From positions 25,310,562 through 25,374,561 of the forward strand of contig NC_091172.1 of NCBI RefSeq assembly GCF_040958095.1: a stretch of 64,000 nt of DNA. The letters run 5' to 3'. The notes under the pieces are model-generated. The model was given only the letters and a program-made list of their open reading frames with translations, made no database searches and was not told where the DNA came from. A program made the position numbers and the translations under genes. Source of the DNA: Procambarus clarkii (Eukaryota > Arthropoda > Malacostraca > Decapoda > Cambaridae). Shown piece after piece: positions 12,480-23,587 of this stretch; the stretch's first letter is position 1, and each line of letters starts with the position of its first letter.

Positions 12480-12640
12480 CTGGGCCACCACCACCATACA
12501 GCGCCAGCCCGCCCATCAGGTTCCAGCCCCACACTCAGACCGTTTACATGCAGCAACAACCGCACTCCTCAGTGGTGACCACCCAGCCTATGATGGCCCC
12601 AGTCATCCTGATGGCGGGGGGTAACTGCCCCGCTTGTAGG
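12480..12640 (+). CDS. BRI3: Brain protein I3-like, coding exon 2
   Basis: The exon follows GTGTTCCAG and ends TGTAGG/GTGAGT. It completes codon 16 and encodes residues 17-69. These are a proline-rich stretch with PPPPYSASPP, a glutamine-rich segment (YMQQQPH), a hydrophobic run (MMAPVILMAGG) and the first cysteine knuckle, NCPACR (Cys65, Cys68). This layout matches vertebrate BRI3, in which a CPxC pair before the hydrophobic core pairs with a second knuckle to bind zinc. The last ten bases and the donor form the first unit of a 21-bp tandem array, so alternative donors are possible. Confidence 0.88.
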
Positions 12641-12714
12641 GTGAGTACCAGCGCTTGTAGGGTGAGTACCATCGCTTGTAGGGGGCCTACCATCGCTTGT
12701 AGGGTGTGAACCAT
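12631..12714 (+). repeat. 21-bp tandem array covering the exon 2 splice donor
   Basis: Four units start at 12631, 12652, 12673 and 12694, each with CGCTTGTAGGGTGAGTACCA or a variant. Unit 1 is the exon end plus donor. Unit 2 keeps an identical GTGAGT donor. Unit 3 has lost it (GGGGCC) and unit 4 has GTGTGA. Using the second donor would add seven in-frame residues (VSTSACR). Confidence 0.9.
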
Positions 12715-12921
12715 CGTTTGTTGGTCGACTCATGAGGTCAAGGGTCACCAGATGTACTATGTAAACATCACCCACGACTACCAGTAATATATTGTTATAA
12801 GAGAAGCCTGAATTTCAACAACCAGGAGCAAAGTTCAACACTAAGGTTATGGACCCCTAGTCCTGTGTTGATGCGGGTGACCCTTCGCTTCCACTGAACA
12901 TATTTGAATGTTCTAACCTTT

Positions 12922-13850
12922 TTTTTTAAATTTTGCCCCGAGGGGCGAGTTTATTGGGCAGCGCCACTCATCTTGTGAGTGGACACACCGCCATAGTGAT
13001 AGTATTGGGCAGCGCCACTCATCTTGTGAGTGGACACACCGCTATAGTGACAGTATTGGGCAGCGCCACTCATCTTGTGAGTGGACACACCGCCATAGTG
13101 ACAGTATTGGGCAGCGCCACTCATCCTGTGAGTGGACACACCGCCATAGTGACAGTATTGGGCAGCGCCACTCATCCTGTGAGTGGACACACCGCCATAG
13201 TGACAGTATTGGGCAGCTTCACTCATCCTGTGAGTGGACACACCGCCATAGTAACGGTATTGGGCAGCGCCACTCATCTTGTGAGTGGACACACCGCCAT
13301 AGTGACAGTATTGGGCAGCGCCACTCATCTTGTGAGTGGACACACCGCCATAGCAGCATGTACAACACTCCCCAATAAGAAGAAGACCCGCTGGATTGTT
13401 CATCCTGTCACTTGTACCCAGACACAGCTGGGACTTGCTTAACTGTCTCAAGTGAACAGCTCCTCAAACAAGAAGATTAACATCTATCATCCCTTAAAAG
13501 CTTACGTTATCTTGCGGGTGCAAAATGGGGAAATCTTTTAAGAACAGTATCAATATTTGACAAATAGTGTTTTCTTAACTCAAACAATGTGAGGTTTATT
13601 ATTCTACACATATTTCTAATGTCTCTCAGGTGTTCACATGCACGTAGATAGTGGTCAAGGCGGTGTCCATCACTCTCACCACAGATTCTGCAACTTCGCT
13701 GACCAACTGTTGTTTCTATTACATATCTCCAAGGATATTTGTATCCAAGACGGATTCTCGCTATTACTGATTCTCTCCCTCGTCGTCCTCCTCTTCGGCC
13801 ATAATAATTGGGATTGCCAGCTGCAACCATGTTCTACCATCGTATAGATT
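12922..13850 (-). mobile_element. 5-prime-truncated LINE, minus strand, with minisatellite 3-prime UTR
   Basis: On the minus strand, 13830-13507 encodes an open C-terminal fragment of 107 residues containing ARIRLGYKYPW and a Cys-His cluster CRICGESDGHRLDHYLRACE. This is typical of the segment after RT/RNase H in several arthropod LINEs. It ends at a stop. A 3-prime UTR of about 575 bp follows, finishing CAATAAACTCGCCCC and a poly(A) tract. The UTR contains the 51-bp array at 12954-13362. Related copies lie at 20385-20580 and 60583-61830. The element is antisense within BRI3 intron 2. Confidence 0.75.
12954..13362. repeat. 51-bp minisatellite (8 copies) in LINE 3-prime UTR
   Basis: Eight head-to-tail units of 51 bp, with core GGGCAGCGCCACTCATCTTG, differ by a few substitutions (CTTGTG or CCTGTG). 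The same unit occurs twice at 20417-20510 and about twice at 60615-60690 in other copies of the LINE, so copy number varies between insertions. Confidence 0.95.
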
Positions 13851-14013
13851 CACTGGTTTGTGCTTCTTTATTCTTACCTTTCATACTATTTTTCTTTCAT
13901 CTCATTCTTACCATTCATCTTATTCTTATCTTTCTCTTTTATTCTTCCCCTCTTTCATCTCAACTCCCTTCCCTCATATTGTTTATCTCTTCCACTCTCT
14001 CTTTCTATTACAC

Positions 14014-14060
14014 GACTTGATAATGGTCCAGAACTGCCGGAAGCGTCGTCGTCGTGTAGT
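14014..14060 (+). mobile_element. Very diverged copy of mini-element M
   Basis: ACTTGATAATGGTCCAGAAC followed by GCGTCGTCGTC parallels the conserved CTTGAGAATGGTCCAGGAC and ACGTCGTCGTC blocks of the other copies. Only part of the unit is left and no flanking duplication was found. Confidence 0.4.
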
Positions 14061-14677
14061 GGTGTCTGCCACACTGATCAATCCTGTGATGATTGATGAC
14101 AATCATCACAGGAGCGCTTCCTTGTCTGTCACGAGTGGCAGATCAAAAGGGCGGGCTGCTCAGTCCCTCACTCAACGTATTGATGGGGCGGCGTATCGCA
14201 AAGTTAAGCAGTAATGGGGTAAAATTCAGAGATTCGAGCTATCATGTCCAATTATGGGTACCGAAGGGGACAGCCTCATCCTACCGTGGTTCATTCTCAG
14301 TGCTGTCAGGAGCAATCTCTGACTAGGGCTGTTAAGGGTGAATAAGTTACGGACTTCACGTTACGCTCCCTCAACGGCTTCCGGTAGAAACTCCGGAATC
14401 CCCGAAAAGATGAGAGATCCCTGGAAAAAAAGGAAACCGGAAAAAGTTTTTCAGTTCTTTGAAAAGTATTTTATTATTCTGTGATATTTCTGAGCGGGGC
14501 CTAAGCCATCTGGCTGGCTCGCTGTTACTCAAGTCAGTCTTACATAGGCCTTGGATGAGTGTTTATGACTCGTACGTGTTGTGTTTCCAGAAACACTGTT
14601 GTGATTCATCCCGTAACACTGGTGACGTGAGAGTGTATACCAATCTAGCTTCAAGTTAACAGTGTCTCCTCTTACAT

Positions 14678-14762
14678 TTTCAAGTTCAAGTATGTTTATT
14701 GAGACAAGAAAAAACCTCAAAGGGTTAGAGTAGCTTAGGCTATTTCTACCTCCCCCCCCCCA
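14678..14762 (-). mobile_element. Mini-element F copy
   Basis: Reverse complement of the tail sequence with GAGTAGCTTAGGCTATTTC. It has a C run at one end (14752-14761) and TTCAAGTTCAAG at the other. An imperfect TTACATT flanks both sides. Confidence 0.6.
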
Positions 14763-15093
14763 CTAATCTTTTACATTATAGGAAATAAATACAAATATAA
14801 TTTCTTATTGTTCTCTTCACATCAGTTGTTCTGCCATGTTCACTGAATGTCAGTACTAGTCCTTCAAGCCTTGTTCACAACTCCCTACAACATTGCTCTA
14901 ATGTTGCCAACAACCCGCTGATAACATTCACGTCCACACAAAGATTCATCCTCTTCAACTTCGTCCCCTAACAAAGGCCAAGGCCAAGCTAGTTCATTTG
15001 AACAGTGCACCCTTATTCCACGGTCTTGATACGTATTAAAAGTCCATTTCACTGTTCATTGTTTTATAAATAAAAGCGAGTTAATGGGGTGGG

Positions 15094-15178
15094 GGGGGGG
15101 GGGGGGGTTGAAATAGCCTAAGCTACTCTATCCCTTTGAGATGTGTTTCTTATCTCAGTAAACATACTTGAATTTGAA
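15094..15178 (+). mobile_element. Mini-element F copy
   Basis: Starts with a long G run (15091-15108), continues GAAATAGCCTAAGCTACTC, and ends CAGTAAACATACTTGAATTTG. No open frame. Confidence 0.6.
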
Positions 15179-15335
15179 GCGAGTTAAGGTTTCTAGTAGA
15201 CTGTAGTTGAACTTCCTTTAGTGTGAGGATCTTCATACTCTCACCCTGCACTCTGATGTATAGACATATTCTATCTCTTGATAATTACCCTGCTACCCCC
15301 TGCCACCTCTCAGCCCTCACTCTTCTCTCCCACAG

Positions 15336-15467
15336 GCCGGGATCCTCAGGAACGACTTCACATGTTGTGGCATCTGGATAGCCGTCCTGTTCTTCCCGCT
15401 GGGCATCTTGTGCTGCTTCCTCATGATGGAGAGACGCTGCACCCACTGCGGCCTCACCTTTGCGTAG
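15336..15467 (+). CDS. BRI3: Brain protein I3-like, coding exon 3 (terminal)
   Basis: The exon starts in phase after CTCTCCCACAG and encodes residues 70-112. They read AGILRNDFTCCGIWIAVLFF, then PLGILCCFLMMERRCTHCG and a final LTFA before TAG. This is the LITAF-like core: a hydrophobic, cysteine-rich membrane-inserting segment (about 77-98), then the second knuckle (Cys104, Cys107). The match to BRI3 is strong in order and spacing; the total of 112 residues is close to the vertebrate length of about 125. The stop codon lies in the first unit of a 30-bp tandem array that runs into the 3-prime UTR. Confidence 0.9.
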   Translation, partial: AGILRNDFTCCGIWIAVLFFPLGILCCFLMMERRCTHCGLTFA

Positions 15468-15625
15468 ACCCACGCCCCGACTCAGACCTTCGCGTAGACC
15501 CACGCCCCGACTCAGACCTTCGCGTAGACCCACGCCCCGACTCAGACCTTCGCGTAGACCCACGCCCCGACTCAGACCTTCGCGTAGACCCACGCCCCGA
15601 CTCAGACATTCGCGTAGACCCAGGC
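15457..15625 (+). repeat. 30-bp minisatellite starting at the BRI3 stop codon
   Basis: Five to six units contain CGCGTAGACCCACGCCCCGA. The first unit supplies the last codon and TAG stop of the gene, and every later unit repeats the TAG in the same register. Confidence 0.95.
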
Positions 15626-15953
15626 CTCGGCCTAGAGACCGAAAGAGAGGGAGGGGGCAAGAGCCATTATATGTGCCACTGTTGGCGCCATTATGTGTGC
15701 GCATCACTATGTTGAATTTTTTTGGCAAGATGTCTGTCTGTCTTTCTCGTACAAATTGTGAAAAACCTCATGATATTCCTAATATTTATTCTAAGGTTAC
15801 CTAATAGCATCATTTTTATTATCAATATTATTGCTAGTATAACTGCTGCTACCAAAATATAAATTATAATTGATAACATTTACATTTTTAAATCATAATG
15901 TTATTAAGAAACTAAAACTTCTCTTTTTCTCTGTAGGATTATTTTCATTTTTG

Positions 15954-15995
<42 letters not shown>

Positions 15996-16865
15996 TTATT
16001 TTTATTGGTCATTTTCGTTACACTACTTGGTGGCAGAAAAATAGAACTGAACTGTTTCTGTACAATTATCTGTAGTCATGGTTCTCTGCTCATTGTTTAT
16101 TGCATACCTCTACATGTTGTTAGCCACTCATGTAAAATATATTTGTATTCTTGAAGTGATTACAAGTTTGGATTCGCCAAGCTATTGGCAAAAGAAGCTT
16201 AGAAATTCTGTGTATTTCTAATAATGCGACAAACGAAGTGGTTCTGTTCACCCAGAGCGAACAGAACCATCTGGTTGCCTTTTGTTGCAGCTCATGTGTG
16301 GTGTGTTACCCCTGAGGTGCAGGAAAGTGGTAGGGAAGTGCAGGGTGTTCATGGTGTGGAAATATAACACAAACCAGGGTGAGTGCAAGGCACTGGATCG
16401 GGTGGATTAATTAAGTTCCGTTTTCTCTAGTTCCGTGGCCACGCCTTCTGTGTCTGGCAGGTTTGGTTTGTTTGTGGACAAGATCGAGTTCTAAATCAGA
16501 AGCGAGTAATGTGTGATTTATCTAGTGTGAGAGTTCTTGCATTATACGCCACATTGCATCTAGGTAATGTGCAACCATGCAGTGTTCCAGATGGGTTTAG
16601 TTGCAATATATATCTCCTATGTCTAATAGAGGAGAGATTTTCAACAATCTCTTTGCCTAATATACGGTATATTTGAGCCTTTGTCTCGGGCAACAGTAAC
16701 TAGCCATGGTTGACCTAAAGATATGATGATGTTTCATTGTTATAAGTCTCGTTTTCTCTCACTTTCTTGCAAGACTGAGTGTGCAATGGTCTTCATAGCC
16801 TTTGACTGCAACTTGTCATCATCGTGTCGACTAGGTAATTGTTTCACACACGCCATGGTCCAAGC
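15626..16865. other. BRI3 3-prime flank / unassigned
   Basis: Probably includes the rest of the BRI3 3-prime UTR. It contains a TTA microsatellite at 15957-16008. No canonical AATAAA was noticed close to the stop. No other gene is supported. Confidence 0.45.
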
Positions 16866-17190
16866 ATACTAGCCTGGGGTACAGTACCCTGGGGTACACT
16901 AGCCTGGGGTACACTACCCTGGGGTACACTAGGCTGGGGTACACTACCCTGGGGTACACTACCCTGGGGTACACTAGCCTGGGGTACACTAGCCTGGGGT
17001 ACACTACCCTGGGGTACACTACCCTGGGGTACAGTACCCTGGGGTACACTACCCTGGGGTACACTACCCCTGGGGTACACTACCCTGGGGTACACTACCC
17101 CTGGGGTACACTACCCCTGGGGTACACTACCCCTGGGGTACACTACCCCTGGGGTACACTACCCCTGGGGTACACTACCCTGGGGTACAC
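16866..17190. repeat. 15/16-bp minisatellite
   Basis: About 21 units of CTGGGGTACACTACC or variants. The first part has 15-bp units. From about 17065 many units have an extra C (16 bp), so the reading frame shifts. Confidence 0.97.
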
Positions 17191-18464
17191 TTGCTTCTAT
17201 ACCCTGTTCACAGGGTGTATAGTGTTCATGACTGCCTGATACACTCAGTTCCTTTGGTAATTTTTATGAAGCTGCAAAATCTCCATCAATCCCAAATCGC
17301 TTTAACTGGCACAATAGAGCCCTGTGCAATATCCTGTCAAATATTATATTATTATAATTATTATTATTATTATTGCAATATGTATTTATTAAAGAAATAA
17401 AGAAAACACATTATTTCCTTTTTCCTCTCATAGCATAATGGTCTTTTCTATACTAATATACAGTTGTGTATTAATATATTTCTGTAGCCCTGTGTTGAAA
17501 CTTCGACCTCATAAAGCAAAGAAACTTTAAATGATACAGAGGTTCACACCAAGCCTCGTCCCGGAACTTTGTGTGATAAAGACGATGGAATTCTGTATAA
17601 CGGCGCTAAAGAAGGGGAAGAGAGAACACGCGAGGAAGACATCAAATACTTTGGAAAATTTACAAGCTGGAAAAAAGGATGAAATGTTTACGGTGAAGAA
17701 CTAGAGAACAAGAGGACATGTTTGGCAGCTGGAGGCGAGCTGTAGATGTAAGGAAACTGTTAGATATTAGAATCCGCTTTAAAAACAATGTCCTAATTCA
17801 ATTTCTTTCTTTATTATGCGCCTCATACCCATCCCGTGGGTGGTGGTGTAAAGGATTACAGAGGCACATAATCGGTTCAGGAACAACCCTCTAGTTCGTT
17901 TAGCTAAGCAAATAATAATCTTTTGACGCTAGTTACACAATTATTCATGTTATATGTACTCGTACACATACTCATGCATACAATGTCCTAAGCCAATAAG
18001 ATATACCACATTGGTCAGGAGTCATTATATTAGAAGGGTAATAGTTGGAGAGACGGGGTACAAGAGTTGAAACCCGACCCACCGAGCTACAAGGCTGAAA
18101 GAACTTGAATCTCTCAATGCTGGGAAATTAAGACACAGAGGAGACATAGTCACTACATATAAAATCTTGTAGACAGGGCGAGACTGAAAGTTCTATAAGT
18201 CTTGCAGCAGAACAAAGGAACGTAAATAAATGACACAGTATAATAAGGGCGATATATATTGTGTTAATTATGTTAACACACAAAATTGAACACATAACAA
18301 TTAATACAATCCTGGCCAAGTTTATATTCAGAAAAAATATGGATAAATACTGGTATGGAATTCGCTAAATTGGTAATGACTGGAACAGACAACCCGCTAA
18401 CATAACATACAGGTTATTGGTAGATTTGTTTAAGAGGAAGTGAGACGTGTGTATGAAAGAAGGT
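17191..18464. other. Unassigned noncoding DNA
   Basis: Contains a short ATT microsatellite near 17345-17375 and an AATAAA at about 17395. No gene recognised. Confidence 0.45.
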
Positions 18465-18652
18465 AAGGTAACTATCAAGGGGAAAGCGCCAAGCCATTAC
18501 GACTATCTAGCACTGGGAAGATGGTTAGGATACGGATTTGGGATGGGACGGAGGGAAGGAATGGTGCCCAACGACTTGGACGGTCGGGGATTGAACGCCG
18601 ACCTGCATGAAGCGAGACCGTCGCTCTACCGTCCTGCCCAAGTGGTTGGACG
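18465..18652 (-). mobile_element. tRNA-derived SINE, family B
   Basis: Minus-strand copy of a family with head ACGGTAGAGCGACGGTC, B-box-like GGCGTTCAATCCCCGACC and body AGTGCTATATAGTCGTAATG. Other copies are at 29119-29285, 46570-46755, 47880-48066 and 57957-58130. Confidence 0.8.
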
Positions 18653-19019
18653 TGTGTATGAATGAGTTTGAGTTGTTATAAATAGGAGCAGAAAATTATC
18701 CCTCGCATTGGACAACAGTTCTTCTGTAGTTTCACAATTTCTTATGTTCTACTAGATATAGGGTACCCGGCAGCGCCCGGGTCTCTCTCTCTCTCTCTAG
18801 TTATCTCTTCCTCCCTCTCTCCTTCCCTCCCTTCTGCTCTCCATCCCTCCCTCCCTCCCATTCTCTCACGTGTCCAACACACAACATAACCACAACATTA
18901 TATTTTGCTATTGTTGCTGTACTACAACATTGTAACAACCTTGTTAAGCTACGTTGTGTGTTTGATGAGCAGCTGAAAATATGTTGGAAAACTCTATGGA
19001 AACCAAACCAGAATTTTAG
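18653..19019. other. Unassigned, with CT-rich low-complexity tract
   Basis: A CT/CCCT tract lies at about 18780-18870. Nothing else recognised. Confidence 0.45.
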
Positions 19020-19205
19020 ACTTCATAGGAGTCGTGAAATGTCGCAATAAGAGCCTATCTTACTTAAGGAGGGGTGTTGGGGACGACCCTGAGCCCACTA
19101 TTACACTCCCTCATACAATCACAAATCACCAAGGAAAGCTGTGTGAAAGTTACAGTAGCTGGAGGCTAACAGCAAGCCTCTGGCCTCTAACCTTGGACAG
19201 ATAAA
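19020..19205 (+). repeat. Dispersed repeat I, copy 1
   Basis: Aligns with 29575-29765: both have CTTCATA(A/G)GA, a TACTTAAGGAGGGG block, ATCACCAAG-like and CCTTGGACAGA-like blocks. Unclassified; no TIR or tail identified. Confidence 0.6.
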
Positions 19206-19813
19206 CAAACATTATCTTTGTAGATATGCTAGCGGGGGTTACCCCGGGGTTGGTCAGGTCTGTCTTAACTCTTTCTCCGTATCGCTATATATATCTTTTT
19301 CTTTCTTTATCTATTTCTATCTTTGTCTCTTTATCTTACCTCTCTTTCTCTCGCTTAAATAATATAATTGTCTACCATTGCCGTGTGGATGGTTCGCCAG
19401 TGGGAGGAGTTTAGCCTTGTGAAATATTACAAAATATTACAAAATAGTTATCCATTTGCTTTGAAAATGGAGCAGGACTTGAGAAAGCCTTTGAAGCAGC
19501 GGAATGATCGTCTGCTTTATGCTATTATGGCCAAATTAATGGTAGGGGCATATTTATGTTACCTTTCTCGAGATCACTGAATAATGGTACTGATTTCTAT
19601 AAGATTTTTTTATTTTAGTTGTCAAAATATTTTGAGAGATGTAGCCGGCAGAGAGTGTAAAAAAAAATCAGCGTGACTGTTAGACTGTGACCCTGACACG
19701 CTGTTTCCTTTAGAATTCTGGCGATCCTGGCCATCCTATGTCCTTCCTGTACCCTAGACCATTCCCCCTGCAAATTTTGGTGAAGCGTCTATGGCCTCCT
19801 ACTTTGAACAAAC
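19206..19813. other. Unassigned noncoding DNA
   Basis: CT-rich near 19270-19360. Small frames lack domain signals. Confidence 0.45.
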
Positions 19814-19826
19814 ATTCTCCCTTATA

Positions 19827-20006
19827 AACAAATCCACAAGGGCCGTGACGAGGATTCGAACCTACGTCCTAGAGCATCCCAGACGCTGCCTTAATCGACT
19901 GAGCTACGACATGGTCAAATGCTCTCGGACGTAGGTTCGAATCCTCGTCACGGCCCTTGTGGATTTGTTCATTTGATGCATCACGCTATTGTGATTTCTG
20001 TGTGTA
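19827..20006. mobile_element. Head-to-head inverted dimer of tRNA-derived SINE C
   Basis: The left arm is the reverse complement of a tRNA-like SINE: A box TAGCTCAGTCG, B box GGTTCGAATCC. The right arm repeats the 3-prime part forward from ATGCTCTCGGACG through GGTTCGAATCC to GTGGATTTGTTCATTTG. The two arms face head to head. A 13-bp duplication, ATTCTCCCTTATA, flanks the whole unit at 19814-19826 and 20007-20019, so the dimer inserted as one piece. Confidence 0.8.
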
Positions 20007-20182
20007 ATTCTCCCTTATAGTATAAACCAGATTGTTCTTGCGGTGTCACTGGAATGAATGAAGGAGATATAAAAACATCATCGGTGAGAGGTTAGAGAGA
20101 AACGCTGAGGGAAGTAACAGAAAACTTTTGTAAACTCGAAATCAAATGTTAACATACTCAGGTTAACTCAGAGAGGCACCAC

Positions 20183-20327
20183 ACCAACCAGGCTGTGACT
20201 CATACGTCAGGCTGCGAGCAGCCGCGTCCAACAGCCTGGTTGATCAGTGCAGCAACCAGGAGGCCTGGTCGACGACCGGGCCGCGGGGACGCTAAGCCCC
20301 GGAAGCACCTCAAGGTAACCACTCTGG
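20183..20327 (+). mobile_element. SINE-like repeat with family A-type 3-prime block
   Basis: Contains ACCAACCAGGCTGTGACTC, then GGAGGCCTGGTCGACGACC, GGCCGCGGGGACGCTAAGCC and CTCAAGGTAACC. The latter half recurs at 26280-26365. Related to, but distinct from, SINE A. Confidence 0.6.
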
Positions 20328-20384
20328 ACGAGCAGTATAGTCCTCATCCGTTAATTAATAACCCTGTAGATTCTTTCCTGATCA

Positions 20385-20582
20385 ATTTAAATTTTGCCCC
20401 GAGGGGCGAGTTTATTGGGCAGCGCCACTCATCCTGTGAGTGGACACACCGCCATAGTGACAGTATTGGGCAGCGCCACTCATCCTGTGAGTGGACACAC
20501 CGCCATAGCAGCATGTACAACACTCCCCAATAGGAAGAAAACCCGCTGGGTTGTTCATCCTGTCAGTCGTAGTGTGTGTGTG
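20385..20582 (-). mobile_element. LINE 3-prime end copy with 2-unit minisatellite
   Basis: Same 3-prime UTR as at 12922: TTTTGCCCCGAGGGGCGAGT, then two 51-bp units (20417-20510), then the CAGCATGTACAACACTCCCC block. Strongly 5-prime truncated on the minus strand. Confidence 0.85.
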
Positions 20583-20599
20583 TGACTATCACTTGGTTG

Positions 20600-20770
20600 C
20601 ATACGGAAACTAATGTGTGGGATATTACAGACATATACAGGACTGGAAGGCTGTGTACCCATGTTTGGAACTGGAAAACTGGAAATGACTAGCCATATAT
20701 GAAGCTGGAAAACTCCAAAAGACCAGTCACGTATGAAACTGGAAGGCTGGAAGCGTTCAGCCTTCCAAGT
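20600..20770. repeat. Imperfect tandem CTGGAA-type repeats
   Basis: Three diverged units of about 40-45 bp share CTGGAAAACT or CTGGAAGGCT and a CCA(T/G)ATATGAA-like part. Confidence 0.5.
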
Positions 20771-20879
20771 GTGTACTGAAGAGAACAAGGAAGGGTGAGT
20801 AAGCTCACCAATTAGTAAAGTGATTGACGGCCGTCAGCACACTTTAGACATATCTCTGGTCCGTCTTACTGCTCCACCC

Positions 20880-21203
20880 TGCAGGGGCGCGCTTAGTACA
20901 GTCAGTCTGGCTCCGTCTCTTTCTTGTCCTCGGTGGGTACAGGAGTAGACGCCTGCTGACTCCTGTTAGCAGCCTGAGAGCTTTCCCTTCCCATAACTCA
21001 TGGTAAACCAAGCCTACAAGTTTTCTCTGGAACACAACCCGCCAATTGTTTAACAACCAGGTACCCAATCACTGCTGGGGTGAACAGAGGCATACAGTTG
21101 AGGACTGGCACCTAGTCAATCCTCCCCAACCAGGATACAAACCCAGGCCAGATCGCTGGCGAAGTGCGGAGCGAGTGTGTTACCATTGGGCCACTGAGAC
21201 TCC
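20880..21203 (-). mobile_element. tRNA-derived SINE, family D
   Basis: On the minus strand the head reads GTCTCAGTGGCCCAATGGTA (A-box-like) with B-box-like GGGTTTGTATCC, then GGTTGGGGAGGATTGAC. A second copy with a better B box lies at 23283-23442. Confidence 0.6.
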
Positions 21204-21587
21204 ATCTGTCTCCATTCTCTCTCTCTGTAAACCTTTGACCTTGATAAGAATTGCCAAGATACACGAAGACACAATAAACAGTCGACAAAAAACTTAACTG
21301 AGTTGTTTACAATGGCCGCTGTTGACGCTGGTCTGACTTAGTGTGTTCTTGACACACTCTATATTATCCTCTCTCCTCAACTTATTATTCATCGTGTAAA
21401 TACGAAAAGATTCAGTAAATTTGAGTGAAAATGAATACAAAAGAAGGGTTAAGTTAGTTGGAATGAATAATGCTCCTTTCTGTCATAATAGGGACTCTAA
21501 TCACCCTATAGATTGGTCTTCTAAACTAATCTTTCCTGCCTCTATCATCTCTCTCCCATCCGACGCCATCTTGTGGAGTTGATCATA
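21204..21587. other. Unassigned noncoding DNA
   Basis: No gene or repeat recognised. Confidence 0.5.
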
Positions 21588-22436
21588 TACAACAGCGGAC
21601 CCTCATACACAACAGCGGACCCTCATACACAACAGCGGACCCTCATACACAACAGCGGACCCTCATACACAACAGCGGACCCTCATACACAACAGCGGAC
21701 CCTCATACACAACAGCGGACCCTCATACACAACAGCGGACCCTCATCCACAACAGCGGACCCTCATCCACAACAGCGGACCCTCATACACAACAGCGGAC
21801 CCTCATACACAACAGCGGACCCTCATACACAAGAGCGGACCCTCATACACAACAGCGGACCCTCATACACAACAGCGGACCCTCATACACAACAGCGGAC
21901 CCTCATACACAACAGCGGACCCTCATACACAACAGCGGACCCTCATACACAACAGCGGACCCTCATACACAACAGCGGACCCTCATACACAACAGCGGAC
22001 CCTCATACACAACAGCGGACCCTCATACACAACAGCGGACCCTCATACACAACAGCGGACCCTCATACACAACAGCGGACCCTCATACACAACAGTGGAC
22101 CCTCATACCCAACAGTGGACCCTCATACACAACAGCGGACCCTCATACACAACAGCGGACCCTCATACACAACAGCGGACCCTCATACACAACAGCGGAC
22201 CCTCATACACAACAACGGACCCTCATACACAACAGCGGACCCTCATACACAACAGCGGACCCTCATACACAACAGTGGACCCTCATACCCAACAGTGGAC
22301 CCTCATACACAACAGCGGACCCTCATACACAACAGCGGACCCTCATACACAACAGCGGACCCTCATACACAACAGCGGACCCTCATACACAAGAGCGGAC
22401 CCTCATACACAACAGCGGACCCTCATACCCAACATG
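21588..22436. repeat. 20-bp minisatellite, about 42 copies
   Basis: Very homogeneous units of AACAGCGGACCCTCATACAC. Rare variants (AACAGTGG, CATCCAC, CATACCC, AAGAGCGG) recur in blocks, showing block duplication. The 20-bp unit has no stop in the plus frames, so a long artefactual frame results. Confidence 0.98.
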
Positions 22437-22661
22437 CCCAACATGAGTCTTAACTTTGTTGCTGTTGGTTCTTGCTATTGTCATGCTGTAGTTAACTGCT
22501 CTCGCCTCCTTAACAAGCGTGAGCTTACTGAGCTTCCGCCCAATTATGCTCTTTTGCTTTTCCTGCTCTTACGTTTCATCTCCATTTCACCTTTTTCTCT
22601 TTGTCACTAAACCTCCAGTAGTTTTCCCTCATTCGTCTATTCCTAGTAACTCCTATGGCAG
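22437..22661. other. Unassigned noncoding DNA
   Basis: No gene recognised. Confidence 0.4.
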
Positions 22662-23188
<527 letters not shown>

Positions 23189-23282
23189 AGATATATACAA
23201 GAGTTGTTACATTCTTGTACAGCCACTAGTACGCGTAGCGTTTCGGGCAGGTCCCTGGAATACGATCCCCTGCCGCGAAGAA

Positions 23283-23442
23283 TCGTTGTTACAGCCAAGT
23301 ACACATTTTACTGTTGGGTTAAACAGAGGTTACAGTTAAGGATTTGCGCCCAGTAAATCCTCCCCGGCCAGGATACGAACCCATGACAAAGCGCTCGCGG
23401 AACGCCAGGCGAGTGTCTTACCACTACACCACGGAGACTGTA
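23283..23442 (-). mobile_element. tRNA-derived SINE, family D
   Basis: On the minus strand the head is AGTCTCCGTGGTGTAGTGGT (A-box part TGGTGTAGTGG), with B box GGGTTCGTATCC and body GGCCGGGGAGGATTTACTGG. It is related to 20880-21203. Confidence 0.75.
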
Positions 23443-23587
23443 AAATTTGATACTATTTGATTTATATAGAAGTGACTGGCCAATCACTACTTCAATATTA
23501 AAAGCATGTTATTCAGTGTATTTAACCTTTTCAAATTGTTGAGAATGCCAACTCAACAAGGATAGAAAAAAGTTTAACTAGCTGGAT
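23443..23587 (+). mobile_element. hAT-like element, continued
   Basis: Homologous to 3300-3420: both have TTTATATAG(A/T)AGTGACTG, CAATATT and AACAAGGATAGAAAAA-like sequence. Confidence 0.45.

Larger units (their letters stand above)
13851..15335 (+). other. Remainder of BRI3-like intron 2
   Basis: Includes a pyrimidine-rich tract (13850-14010), a very diverged mini-element M (about 14014-14060), and mini-element F tails at 14678-14762 and 15094-15178. The rest is unassigned. The intron ends CTCTCCCACAG. Confidence 0.5.

Noticed and set aside
12933-13451. Repetitive 166-169 codon frames on both strands
   Set aside because: The 51-bp period keeps frames open; the context (3-prime UTR of a minus-strand LINE, with AATAAA and poly(A)) explains the sequence better.
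19830-19960. Functional tRNA gene pair (divergent)
   Set aside because: tRNA-like boxes occur on both arms of a palindrome flanked by a 13-bp target duplication and share the tail of another copy at 30227; this is a SINE dimer.
21573-22610. 345-codon plus-strand open frame
   Set aside because: It is the 20-bp minisatellite read through; the non-repeat tail shows no domain.
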